Below the pieces are notes generated by a model. It searched no databases. It was not told the DNA's origin and worked only from the letters and a program-made list of their open reading frames with translations. DNA of 64,000 nt from Trinickia symbiotica. Lineage in GTDB: Bacteria > Pseudomonadota > Gammaproteobacteria > Burkholderiales > Burkholderiaceae. Shown here one piece after another: positions 33,475 to 42,030 of the stretch. Positions within the stretch are counted from its first letter, which is position 1, and each line of letters opens with the position of its first letter. The DNA is taken from NCBI RefSeq assembly GCF_002934455.1, contig NZ_PTIR01000003.1:1-64000 (forward strand), read 5' to 3'. The position numbers and the translations under genes are program-made.

Positions 33475-34164
33475 ATGATACGCAATCGCCGCGAATCATC
33501 TGATCTGACGGTGGCCGACAAGCATATCGAACGATGCCTCGAATTGATACGGGCCCAGGAAGGCCGCGTACAGCGTGCGAAGAACCGCAGCATTGATGAC
33601 GGCACATCTGAACGACTATTGACGCTCCTTCGGGAGACCGCCGACGTGATGGCGTTTCATCGCGCGGTGATGCAGCGGGAAACCGCCGATGGTAGCGGCT
33701 GGACGGGGCGGCCTGAAGCTGAGGCGTTCGATGCTGGAACGTCGCAGCCGCGTCCGCTCCTTTCGACGCAATCCCCTAAACCGGTCATCGTGTTACTCGT
33801 CGACGACGACCCGAACGTGCTTGGCGCGCTCGAAGCGATCGTCGCGGAGGGCGGATACAAGGTTCTTACCGCGGAGAATGGCAAGGATGCCCTCGAAAAA
33901 GCGCGGGGCCAGCCTCCTGACGTAGTCGTGTCAGACGTGATGATGCCGGTCATGGATGGGCCGGCGCTCGTCGACGCAATGGCAGCCGATGGCCGACTGT
34001 CCGACGTCCCCGTCGTCCTCAACTCCGCGCAGGCGGCTCCGCCGCCGGTGCACGTCGATGCTTTCCTGAAAAAGCCGTACGCGCCGGGGCAGTTGCTCGA
34101 TCTGATACGGCATCTCGTCGAGGAACGTCTGCGCCGCGTCGCCGGAGCGATGGGCAGGCGATGA
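33475..34164 (+). CDS. Response regulator, receiver domain with helical N-terminus
   Basis: This 229-residue protein has an unusual order. About 100 N-terminal residues are helical and charged (DKHIERCLELIRAQEGRVQR), followed by a C-terminal receiver domain (VIVLLVDDDPNVLGALEAIV, phospho-acceptor Asp in VVSDVMMPVMDGP, Lys in AFLKKPYAP). There is no DNA-binding output domain. It probably signals by protein interaction. No kinase gene is adjacent. The start at 33475 is chosen for its GAGGG motif; the ORF extends to 33412. Confidence 0.82.
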   Translation: MIRNRRESSDLTVADKHIERCLELIRAQEGRVQRAKNRSIDDGTSERLLTLLRETADVMAFHRAVMQRETADGSGWTGRPEAEAFDAGTSQPRPLLSTQSPKPVIVLLVDDDPNVLGALEAIVAEGGYKVLTAENGKDALEKARGQPPDVVVSDVMMPVMDGPALVDAMAADGRLSDVPVVLNSAQAAPPPVHVDAFLKKPYAPGQLLDLIRHLVEERLRRVAGAMGRR

Positions 34165-34282
34165 GACGACGAACGGCATACCGGACATTCGCTTACAAAT
34201 GTCACTTTTTCGAGGGGGCTTCGGCCAACGATGGCGGTTATATTCAACCTCAGAGAACCAACACGAAGAGGAGGTCGCCATC

Positions 34283-34534
34283 ATGAGTGCCTTGATGAGC
34301 GCGCGGAAATCGACATCGATACGGACGTGGTCAATCGTTGTAGTCGCCACTATGTTGCTCACCGTCGCGTGCGGCACTGGAGCCGCCGCGTTCGCCGGGC
34401 TGCTGCCTTCGTCGAAAGGCGTCGCCATGGCTGTCACCGCCATACCGTTGATCGATGTTCAATTCGAGACCTCCGCGAGGGCGGACCATCATCGCGCAGT
34501 CAACCTCGAAGGTCGCGCACTGCTTCACGCTTGA
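34283..34534 (+). CDS. Small secreted or membrane protein, function unknown
   Basis: This 83-residue product starts behind a strong GAGGAGG. The N-terminus is basic and then hydrophobic (TWSIVVVATMLLTVACGTGA), which could be a signal or lipoprotein signal with Cys at LTVAC. The remainder (VQFETSARADHHRAVNLEGR) is not recognised. The good ribosome-binding site is the main support. Confidence 0.45.
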   Translation: MSALMSARKSTSIRTWSIVVVATMLLTVACGTGAAAFAGLLPSSKGVAMAVTAIPLIDVQFETSARADHHRAVNLEGRALLHA

Positions 34535-34586
34535 TTTCACCGGGATGGGCGTTCGCGCATGTCATGTCAAGTGTCGCGCCGTGAAG

Positions 34587-35969
34587 TCAAAGCGCTGGCT
34601 CGGCCCGTCTCGCTCGGTAGCCCGCGCCAGGATGCGGCTCCGATAACCGCGCGCCGCGTCGGTGCAGCTTCTCACGCAACGTGCCCGGCGCATAGTCAGT
34701 CTTGTAGATGCCGCGCCGCTGCAGTTCCGGCACGACGAGCTCGACAAAGTCGCGGAACGTCTCGTGCGTCAGCGCATAAGCCAGGTTGAAGCCATCCACG
34801 TCGGTTTCCTCGACCCACGACTGCAGCTCGTCCGCCACCTGCACCGGATCGCCTACGGTGAGCGGCCCCAGGCCGCCTATGCCGCCCCACTTCGCGATCT
34901 CTCGCACGGTCCAGACACGTGTCGGGTCCGCGCTCGACAACGCTTCGACGGCCGACTGTACCGCGTTGCTCTCGACGTATTGGAGCGGTTCGTCGAGGTC
35001 GTACTTCGAGAGGTCGATGCCGGTCCAGCCGGACATCAGCGCGAGCGCACCCTCGTCGCTCGCATAGCGCCGATAGTCGGCATGCTTCGCGTGCGCCTCG
35101 GCCTCGGTTGCACCCGTGATCACGGTGTGCAGGTTGAAGATCAACACGTCGTGCGGGTCGCGGCCGAAGCGCTTCACACGCGCGCGGATGTCGGCGACGA
35201 ACGCCTTCAGGATGACGCGCGATGGCGCAGCAATGAAGATGCATTCGGCGTGCTGCGCAGCGAAATCCTTGCCGCGCTTCGATGCACCCGCCTGGTAGAG
35301 CACCGGCGTGCGTTGCGGCGACGGCTCGCTGAGATGAATGCCGGGCACGTCGAAATAGCGGCCGCGATGACCGATCGGATGCACTTTCGACGGCTCGGTG
35401 AACACGTGCCGCGCCGCATCGCGCACGACCGCGTCGTCTTCCCACGATGCTTCCCACAGCTTATAGCAGACCTCGAGGTATTCGTCGGCGAGCGCATATC
35501 GTTCGTCGTGGTTCGCCTGTGCGGGCAGGCCGACGTTGCGCGCGGCGCTGTCGAGATACGACGTCACGATGTTCCACCCGATCCGGCCGTTGGTCAGGTG
35601 ATCGAGCGTCGACATTCGGCGCGCGAACGGATAGGGATGCTCGTACGATAGCGAACACGTCACGCCAAAGCCGAGATGCTCGGTGACGTGCGCCATCGCC
35701 GAGACGAGCAGGATGGGATCGTTGACGGGCACCTGTGCGGCCTGGCGGATCGCCGCTTCACCGCTGCCCTGATAGACGTCGTAGATGCCGAGTACATCGG
35801 CAATGAATAGCCCGTCGAACTTGCCGCGCTCGAGCAGCTTGGCGAGATCGGTCCAATAGCCGAGCTCGCGGTAGCGCCATGAGCTATCGCGCGGATGGGC
35901 CCACAAGCCGGGCGACTGGTGCCCGACGCAGTTCATGTCGAACGCGTTGAGGCGGATCTGTCTCGTCAT
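34587..35969 (-). CDS. NtaA/SnaA/DszA-family FMN monooxygenase
   Basis: This 460-residue LLM-class flavin monooxygenase starts RQIRLNAFDMNCVGHQSPGL, the hallmark of the NtaA/SnaA/DszA group, and contains RNVGLPAQANHDERYALADE and LYQAGASKRGKDFAAQHAE. These enzymes use FMNH2 from a separate reductase to oxidise nitrilotriacetate, sulfones or similar compounds. It follows the sfnB gene by ten bases and is divergent from an ABC importer. This context suggests scavenging of sulfur or nitrogen from an organic compound. No flavin reductase gene is adjacent. Confidence 0.88.
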   Translation of the reverse strand: MTRQIRLNAFDMNCVGHQSPGLWAHPRDSSWRYRELGYWTDLAKLLERGKFDGLFIADVLGIYDVYQGSGEAAIRQAAQVPVNDPILLVSAMAHVTEHLGFGVTCSLSYEHPYPFARRMSTLDHLTNGRIGWNIVTSYLDSAARNVGLPAQANHDERYALADEYLEVCYKLWEASWEDDAVVRDAARHVFTEPSKVHPIGHRGRYFDVPGIHLSEPSPQRTPVLYQAGASKRGKDFAAQHAECIFIAAPSRVILKAFVADIRARVKRFGRDPHDVLIFNLHTVITGATEAEAHAKHADYRRYASDEGALALMSGWTGIDLSKYDLDEPLQYVESNAVQSAVEALSSADPTRVWTVREIAKWGGIGGLGPLTVGDPVQVADELQSWVEETDVDGFNLAYALTHETFRDFVELVVPELQRRGIYKTDYAPGTLREKLHRRGARLSEPHPGAGYRARRAEPAL

Positions 35970-35979
35970 GACGCGCGCC

Positions 35980-37218
35980 TCAGTTCCAGGGATGGCGCGC
36001 GGGTTTCACGCCGTTCAGGTAGTAGTTGCCGACGAGGTGGTATTTCCAGCGCACGGGATCGTGCAGCGTATGCGTGCGTGCGTTGCGCCAGTGGCGGTCG
36101 AGATTGTGCTCGGAAAGCGTCGCCTGGGTGCCGGCAAGCTCGAACAGTTTCTCGCCCGCGAGGAGCGCGATTTCGGTGGTCAGCACTTTCGCCTCGCCAA
36201 CCGCGACCGACGCCCGCGCGACGTCGTCCTCGCTCGTCTCGGGCTTGGCCGTAATCTCGTCGAGCACGCGTGCGGCGCGCTCGAGCAGCGCATCGGCCGC
36301 GTGCAATTGGATATGCAGGCGACCGATCTCTCGGACGATGAGCGGATCGTCGGCAGCGCGCTCGACGTTGCTGTCGATCCACGGACGCGTGCGCTCACGT
36401 ACGAAACGCAGTGTGTCCGCGAGCGCCGCGTGCGCAATGCCCGCATCGATCGCCGCCTGGATGATCTGTGAGATCGGGCCGTTCAGCGTCGGCAGATCCG
36501 ATACGCGATGAGCGGGAAACACGTGTGACGCGGGCACGCGCACATTCTCGAGCACCACGGTGCCGCTTGCGGTCGTGCGCTGACCAAAGCCCGACCAGTC
36601 GTCGATCACCGACAGACCTGGCGTGCCCTTTGGGATATAGGCAAGCCAGCCCTTGCTGGCTTCGTCGAGGCCGAGTACCGGGACGTAGTGCGCGAACAGC
36701 GCTCCCGTCGAATAGAATTTGGTCCCTTCGACCAAGTAGCCGTCGCCATCGCGCGTCACGCGTGTCTTGAGGTCGAGGACATGCTTCGTTCCCTTCTCCG
36801 AGAAGCCGTTGCCGAAGCGCTTACCCGCGAGCACCTCCGCGAAAAAAAATCGCTTCTGTTCGGGTGTCCCTGTCAGCGCGATCACGTCGACGAGACCGAA
36901 GTGATTCTGCGGCAGTTGTCCGAGCGATGGATCCGCCGCGGCAACGATCTTTACGACCTCGGTCAATGTGACGAACGATACGCCAGCGCCTCCATAGGCT
37001 TTCGGCACGGTGATGGCCCAGAGACCGGTCTGCGAGAACCACTCAACCTCATCGCGCGGCAACCGCCGCTCGCGATCGCGCAGCCCGGCTTCTTCGGCGA
37101 GGCGCTTCGCAAGCTCGTGCGCGATGGCGACCGCCTCTTCGTCGCTTGCAATGATGCGCGTGGCGTTCGCCGCCGGCGCATCGTCATGCGGGGAAACGAG
37201 TTCGTCGATTACTGTCAT
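35980..37218 (-). CDS. sfnB: SfnB-family acyl-CoA-dehydrogenase-like monooxygenase
   Basis: The ATG at 37218 follows GGAG, giving 412 residues. The protein has the acyl-CoA dehydrogenase fold (YGGAGVSFVTLTEVVKIVAA, PQNHFGLVDVIALTGTPEQK and GKRFGNGFSEKGTKHVLDLK) and resembles SfnB / DszC-type FMNH2-dependent enzymes of sulfone and sulfide utilisation, which are induced during sulfate starvation. A C-terminal active segment HNLDRHWRNARTHTLHDPVR is intact. It is co-transcribed with the ntaA-like gene. Its precise substrate is inferred only from family membership. Confidence 0.85.
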   Translation of the reverse strand: MTVIDELVSPHDDAPAANATRIIASDEEAVAIAHELAKRLAEEAGLRDRERRLPRDEVEWFSQTGLWAITVPKAYGGAGVSFVTLTEVVKIVAAADPSLGQLPQNHFGLVDVIALTGTPEQKRFFFAEVLAGKRFGNGFSEKGTKHVLDLKTRVTRDGDGYLVEGTKFYSTGALFAHYVPVLGLDEASKGWLAYIPKGTPGLSVIDDWSGFGQRTTASGTVVLENVRVPASHVFPAHRVSDLPTLNGPISQIIQAAIDAGIAHAALADTLRFVRERTRPWIDSNVERAADDPLIVREIGRLHIQLHAADALLERAARVLDEITAKPETSEDDVARASVAVGEAKVLTTEIALLAGEKLFELAGTQATLSEHNLDRHWRNARTHTLHDPVRWKYHLVGNYYLNGVKPARHPWN

Positions 37219-37302
37219 GCAAAACTCCGCCTCGGTGATTGTGTGCACAAACTATCAGCGACCTTTGGCGAGGCCAAACGAGGCTTCGGAAGATCTTTAT
37301 TC

Positions 37303-37317
37303 ATTCGGGCAACGAAT
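37303..37317. promoter_or_regulatory. Inverted repeat ATTCG-GGCAA-CGAAT between sfnB and the ABC operon
   Basis: Perfect 5-bp arms around five bases lie in the 203-bp divergent region. A second repeat, ATTGC-N7-GCAAT, lies at 37345-37361. Either could bind a shared regulator, but no regulator gene is adjacent. Confidence 0.3.
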
Positions 37318-37421
37318 CGATTTCAGCGCCGCGGTAATTTGCTAATTGCGTCGCAAGCAATATCGATAGCGAAAATCCATTGTTTCGGTCGGCGGGCATT
37401 GTTGAGTAAAGTCACAGCGGA

Positions 37422-38516
37422 ATGACCCTTCTTTCACAACCACAGCGTCTTTACTTTCACCACATCATGGTCCACCGAATGCTCGCCTCGGTCCCGCGCA
37501 TGCGCGGACACATTTTTTCGCCGCTCGTCGCAGTCGCAGCGCTGGCAATCGCACTAGCCGGTTTTGCTACGGCCGGTCACGCGCAAGGTCCAGACGACGC
37601 GAACGGCAGCGACAGTAATATCCCCTCGCTCAAAGGTAAGCGAATCGGCATTACCGCCGCCGGCACGGACCATTACTGGGACCTCAAGGCATATCAAGGC
37701 GCGATAGATGAAGTGAAGCGACTCGGGGGCACACCGATCGCGCTCGACGCGGGCCGCAACGACAACCGCCAGATCGCGCAGATCCAGACGCTGATCGCTC
37801 AGAAGCCGGATGCGATCGTCGAGCAGCTCGGCACGGCATCGGTGCTCGAACCGTGGTTGCAGAAAATCCGTCAGGCAGGCATCCCGCTCTTCACGATCGA
37901 TACCGCGTCACCGTCCAGCATCAACGACACGACATCCGACAACTTCTTCATCGGCGAGCAACTGGCTCTCAAGCTCGTCAACGATATCCACGGCGAAGGC
38001 AACATCCTCGTCTTCAACGGCTTTTATGGCGTGCCTGTCTGCGCGATCCGTTACGATCAGTTGAAAGCCGTGCTCAAGTACTACCCGAAGGTCCATATCA
38101 TCGAGCCCGAGTTGCGCGACGTGATACCGAATACGGTCCAAAGCGCCTATGCACAGGTGAGTCAGCTTCTCGCCAAGTATCCGAAGGGACAGGTCGCCGC
38201 GATATGGGCGGCGTGGGACGTGCCGCAGGTAGGCGCCACGCAGGCGGTCGACGCCGCGCATCGCAGCGAAATCAAGACCTATGCCGTGGACGGCAGCCCC
38301 GACGTCGTGACGCTCGTCAAAGACCCGAAATCGAGCGCGGCCGCCGTCGTCGCGCAGCAACCCGCGCTGATCGGCAAGACCGCCGTCGACAACATCGCGC
38401 GCTATCTCGCCGGCAACCGCGGTCTGCCGCCGTACACCTACGTGCCGTCGATTCTCGTCACGAAGGACAACGCGGCATCGCTGCAGCAAACGCTCGGTCA
38501 GATCGCGTCGCAATGA
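37422..38516 (+). CDS. Sugar-type ABC transporter substrate-binding protein
   Basis: This 364-residue periplasmic binding protein of the RbsB class has a signal peptide after a basic start (MRGHIFSPLVAVAALAIALA, cleavage after GHAQ). The mature part begins KGKRIGITAAGTDHYWDLKA and holds LLAKYPKGQVAAIWAAWDVP and TYAVDGSPDVVTLVKD. The start is uncertain; ATG at 37467 is an alternative. Its stop overlaps the ATPase start by four bases. Despite the sugar-type family, the sfnB/ntaA neighbourhood suggests another ligand. Confidence 0.87.
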   Translation: MTLLSQPQRLYFHHIMVHRMLASVPRMRGHIFSPLVAVAALAIALAGFATAGHAQGPDDANGSDSNIPSLKGKRIGITAAGTDHYWDLKAYQGAIDEVKRLGGTPIALDAGRNDNRQIAQIQTLIAQKPDAIVEQLGTASVLEPWLQKIRQAGIPLFTIDTASPSSINDTTSDNFFIGEQLALKLVNDIHGEGNILVFNGFYGVPVCAIRYDQLKAVLKYYPKVHIIEPELRDVIPNTVQSAYAQVSQLLAKYPKGQVAAIWAAWDVPQVGATQAVDAAHRSEIKTYAVDGSPDVVTLVKDPKSSAAAVVAQQPALIGKTAVDNIARYLAGNRGLPPYTYVPSILVTKDNAASLQQTLGQIASQ

Positions 38517-40057
38517 GCGCGGTCGCCACCCCCGCAGCGCTCGCGCTCTCCGGCATCGTCAAGCATTTCGACGGTGTGCCGGCACTGCGCGGAGCGTCGC
38601 TCGAGATAGCACCGGGCACGGTCCATGGTCTCGTCGGCCAAAACGGCGCGGGCAAGTCGACGCTGATCAAGATCCTCGCGGGCATCCACGCAGCCGATGC
38701 GGGCACGGTCAAGGTGCATGGCGTGCCTCAGCCCGGTGGCGTTGCCCCGGCCGAGATTGCGTTCATCCATCAAGAACGCCTGCTGTCACCGACATCCACA
38801 GTGGCCGAAGCCCTCGCGCTCGGCAACGAACCGGCGCTCGGACCGCGTATCGCGGGGCCTCTGCGGTTGATCGACGCCCGCCGCCTGAAGCAGCAGGCGC
38901 GCGATGCGCTGCGCGAGCACTTCGGGATCGAACTTCCGCCGAACCGGCTGATCGGTGAACTCAGCGTGGCCGAACAACAGATCGTGCAGATCACGCGTGC
39001 GCTTTCGCGCGCGCCGCGGATCCTCGTGTTCGACGAGCCGACGGCCGCGCTCGTCGCACGCGAAGTGGATCGCCTGCTCGCCACGATCGACACGCTGCGC
39101 GCTCGGGGTATGACGGTCGTCTATGTGTCGCACTACCTGAACGAGATCGCGCAGATTTGCGACAAGGTGAGCGTGTTGCGCGACGGTCTCGATGTTGCGC
39201 ACCTCGATGCGCGCGCGACACCGATCGAGGCACTCGTCGAGGCGATGATCGGTGCGCCCGTCGTCACGCACACGCGGAGCTCGACGCGCACACCCGGCGA
39301 CCTGGCGCTCACCGTGCGCGATCTCGCCGCGCCGGGCCGTTTTGAAAACGTCTCGTTCGACGTGCGGCGCGGCGAAGTAGTCGGCATCACCGGCTTGCTC
39401 GGCTCCGGCGGCAAGGGCGTGCTGCGCGCGCTATTCGGCCTGGAGCGCGGCGTCGCGGGCGCGATCGGCGTCGCCGGCCGGCCGGTGCGACTGCGCCGGC
39501 CGCTCGATGCCGTGCGCAACGGCATTGCATTCGTGCCGGAGGACCGGCGCACGCATGGCGTCGCGACGGCGCTCTCGGTGCGCGAGAATACGTCGCTCGC
39601 AAGCCTGCGGCGCGTGAGCCGCTTCGGCCTGCTGGCGCGGCGGCGCGAGACAGATCTCGTGAAGCGGCTCGTCGCGGCGCTCCGGATCCGCACACCGGGC
39701 GCCGAAACAACGGTGCGGCATCTATCGGGCGGCAATCAGCAGAAGGTCGCGCTCGCGAAGTGGCTGAGCCGTTCGTCGTCGATCTATCTGCTCGACGAGC
39801 CGACGGTTGGCGTCGACGTCGGCGCCAAAGGAGAAATCTATCGGCTGCTCGACGAGTTGGTGCAAAACGGCGCTTGCGTACTCCTGTTCTCGAGCGATCT
39901 CATCGAGCTGCTCGGCGTCACGGATCGCGTGCTGGTGATGAAGCGCGGGCGCATCGTGCGCGAGCTCGTGTCGCGCGAGACGAACACGCAAACGGTGCTC
40001 GCCTGGGCGGCCGGTGCCCGTGAGGCTGTCGCGGAACGCGAAAGGGAGGTGGCGTAA
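38513..40057 (+). CDS. ABC importer ATPase with two fused ATP-binding domains
   Basis: This 514-residue RbsA/MglA-type protein has an N-terminal domain with Walker A GQNGAGKST, signature LSVAEQQ and Walker B LVFDEPTAAL. The C-terminal domain has a degenerate P-loop (GLLGSGGKG), signature LSGGNQQK and Walker B YLLDEPTVGVDVGAKGE. This asymmetry is normal in the family. It overlaps the binding-protein gene (ATGA) and is followed directly by two permease genes. Confidence 0.92.
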   Translation: MSAVATPAALALSGIVKHFDGVPALRGASLEIAPGTVHGLVGQNGAGKSTLIKILAGIHAADAGTVKVHGVPQPGGVAPAEIAFIHQERLLSPTSTVAEALALGNEPALGPRIAGPLRLIDARRLKQQARDALREHFGIELPPNRLIGELSVAEQQIVQITRALSRAPRILVFDEPTAALVAREVDRLLATIDTLRARGMTVVYVSHYLNEIAQICDKVSVLRDGLDVAHLDARATPIEALVEAMIGAPVVTHTRSSTRTPGDLALTVRDLAAPGRFENVSFDVRRGEVVGITGLLGSGGKGVLRALFGLERGVAGAIGVAGRPVRLRRPLDAVRNGIAFVPEDRRTHGVATALSVRENTSLASLRRVSRFGLLARRRETDLVKRLVAALRIRTPGAETTVRHLSGGNQQKVALAKWLSRSSSIYLLDEPTVGVDVGAKGEIYRLLDELVQNGACVLLFSSDLIELLGVTDRVLVMKRGRIVRELVSRETNTQTVLAWAAGAREAVAEREREVA

Positions 40058-41010
40058 TGCTGCGCAGCGGTGCCGTCCTCGCGTTCGCCTTGGTGTTGGC
40101 CGTGTTCGCTGTGACTTCGCCACTCTTCCTGACCATTGCCAACCTCGCGAACGTACTGCAGCAGTCGATCGTGGTCGGCCTGCTCGGCTTCGGCCTGACT
40201 ATCGTGCTGATCGCGGGCGGCCCGGATCCGATCCGCGGCGGGCTCGATCTCTCGGTTGCCGCGAACCTTGGTTTCTGCGCAGCCGTCTATGCCGTGACGC
40301 AGCGCAGTGGGTGCGGCCCTGCCCTGTCGGCCGTATTCACGCTCGCAGCGGGCGCAGCGGTGGGCGCGCTCAACGCGATTGCGGTCATCGTGCTGCGCAT
40401 CGTGCCGCTGCTCGCGACGCTGACGACGATGAATATCGCGGCCGGCTTGGAACTCGTGCTCACACAAAACACTTCAATATCGGCGAGTGGGACGCTGACG
40501 AACTGGCTACTCGACGATGGCTCTTTCGGCGTCCCGCACCTCGCGTATGCGCTGTTGCTTGCCGCGACTCTCTTTACCTTGCTCGTGCACTACACGCCGT
40601 TCGGCCTGCGGCTCGCGGCGGTGGGCGCGCATCGCGATGCCGCGCAAGCGGCCGGCTTGCGCACGCGGCGCTATCTGGCCGCGAGCTACCTGCTGAGCGG
40701 CATCGCGGCAGCGCTGGCCGCGCTTGCGTCGACTGCGCTGCTGAGCGGCAGCGCCCCCGGCGCCGGCGACAATCTGCTCGCGGTAGTCGCGGCGGCACTG
40801 CTCGGCATCGTATTTTCGCGGCGGCTCGTGCCGACGATCCCGGGCACACTGTGCGCGGTGCTGTTCGTGGGCGCGATCGTCAACGGCTTTCAGCTCGACA
40901 ACGTGTCGAGCTATTACGTCAACGGCGTCGAGGGCGCGCTGATCCTTTTTGTGGTCGCGACGACCGCGATCGTGCGACGCAGGCGTGCCGGGAGCAACGT
41001 CTATGACTGA
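40057..41010 (+). CDS. ABC importer permease 1 (RbsC type)
   Basis: This 317-residue inner-membrane protein has about eight to ten hydrophobic helices, the family segment GGLDLSVAANLGFCAAVYAV and the coupling loop LAAVGAHRDAAQAAGL. It begins one base into the ATPase stop region and overlaps the second permease by eight bases. It probably pairs with that gene product to form a heterodimeric channel. Confidence 0.9.
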   Translation: MLRSGAVLAFALVLAVFAVTSPLFLTIANLANVLQQSIVVGLLGFGLTIVLIAGGPDPIRGGLDLSVAANLGFCAAVYAVTQRSGCGPALSAVFTLAAGAAVGALNAIAVIVLRIVPLLATLTTMNIAAGLELVLTQNTSISASGTLTNWLLDDGSFGVPHLAYALLLAATLFTLLVHYTPFGLRLAAVGAHRDAAQAAGLRTRRYLAASYLLSGIAAALAALASTALLSGSAPGAGDNLLAVVAAALLGIVFSRRLVPTIPGTLCAVLFVGAIVNGFQLDNVSSYYVNGVEGALILFVVATTAIVRRRRAGSNVYD

Positions 41011-41998
41011 CTCTGACAAACGCCACTTCACCCGACGACTCATCGCGCGCCTTTCGCAGCTGCGACGCTTCGGGCTCGTCGCCGCGCTGCTCGCCGTCAT
41101 CGCATTCTTCGCGGCATTTGCGCCGGGTTTCGCGCGGCCCGGCAACGTCGCGGACGTGCTCCTCAACAATTTTGCACTGCTGACGATTGCCGCACTCGGC
41201 ATGACGCTCGCCGTATCGCTCGGCGCGGTGGATCTGTCGCTGGGCACGTCGATCGATGTCGCGAGCCTCGTGTTCGTGCTGCTATGCGCGCATCAAACGA
41301 ACGTGGCGCTCGCGGCGCTCGGCGGCCTCGCCGCCGCATTCGTCACGGGCGCACTGAACGCGGTGCTGGTTGCGCGCATCGGCATCGCGCCGTTTCTCGC
41401 GACCCTCGGCACGCTTTTCATCGGGCAGACCGTTCAGCAGCTCGCGACCGACGGCGGCCAGCCGGTCTATCTGCTCAACGTGGCAGTGCCGCCGCTTTTC
41501 GGCGCGCTCGCTCACGGAGAAATCGCGCATATCCCCGTGCCGTTATGGATCGTTGGGGGGCTCGCGCTCGCCCTGCACGTCGTCCTCTCGCATTCGGTTT
41601 TCGGCCGCCAGATTGCGGCGCTCGGTGCTCAACCGGGCGTTGCTCGCTACTCGGGCCTCCCCGTGCCGGCGATCGTCAGCGTAACGTTCATCGCCAGTGC
41701 GCTGCTTTATGGTGTGGTGGGGCTGCTGCTCTCGTCGACGGTGAAAGCCTATGTGCCGCAGGCGGGCAACGGCTACCTCATGAATGCGATTGGCGCGACT
41801 TTCATCGGCACGACACTGTCGGCGTCGGGCCGGGCAAATGTCGCAGGCACGCTGCTCGGTGTGCTGCTCTTGAGCCTGGTCGCGAACGGGCTGCTTTTAA
41901 TCGGCTGGAACTTCTACTGGCAGCAAGTTGCGACGGGCGTCGTCATTTTTCTCGTGCTCGGAATCAGTTTCGCGCGGCGCGAGGCGCGACATGCGTAA
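41003..41998 (+). CDS. ABC importer permease 2 (RbsC type)
   Basis: This 331-residue membrane protein starts MTDSDKRHFTRRLIARLSQL and carries the RbsC-type segment AVDLSLGTSIDVASLVFVLL, RIGIAPFLATLGTLFIGQTV and the coupling loop IAALGAQPGVARYSGLPV. It overlaps the first permease gene by eight bases and ends the operon. Two distinct permeases differ from the single-permease importer at 5997-8868. Confidence 0.9.
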   Translation: MTDSDKRHFTRRLIARLSQLRRFGLVAALLAVIAFFAAFAPGFARPGNVADVLLNNFALLTIAALGMTLAVSLGAVDLSLGTSIDVASLVFVLLCAHQTNVALAALGGLAAAFVTGALNAVLVARIGIAPFLATLGTLFIGQTVQQLATDGGQPVYLLNVAVPPLFGALAHGEIAHIPVPLWIVGGLALALHVVLSHSVFGRQIAALGAQPGVARYSGLPVPAIVSVTFIASALLYGVVGLLLSSTVKAYVPQAGNGYLMNAIGATFIGTTLSASGRANVAGTLLGVLLLSLVANGLLLIGWNFYWQQVATGVVIFLVLGISFARREARHA

Positions 41999-42030
41999 GA
42001 GTCGGCGCGGCAAGCCCGCGCGACGTCGAC

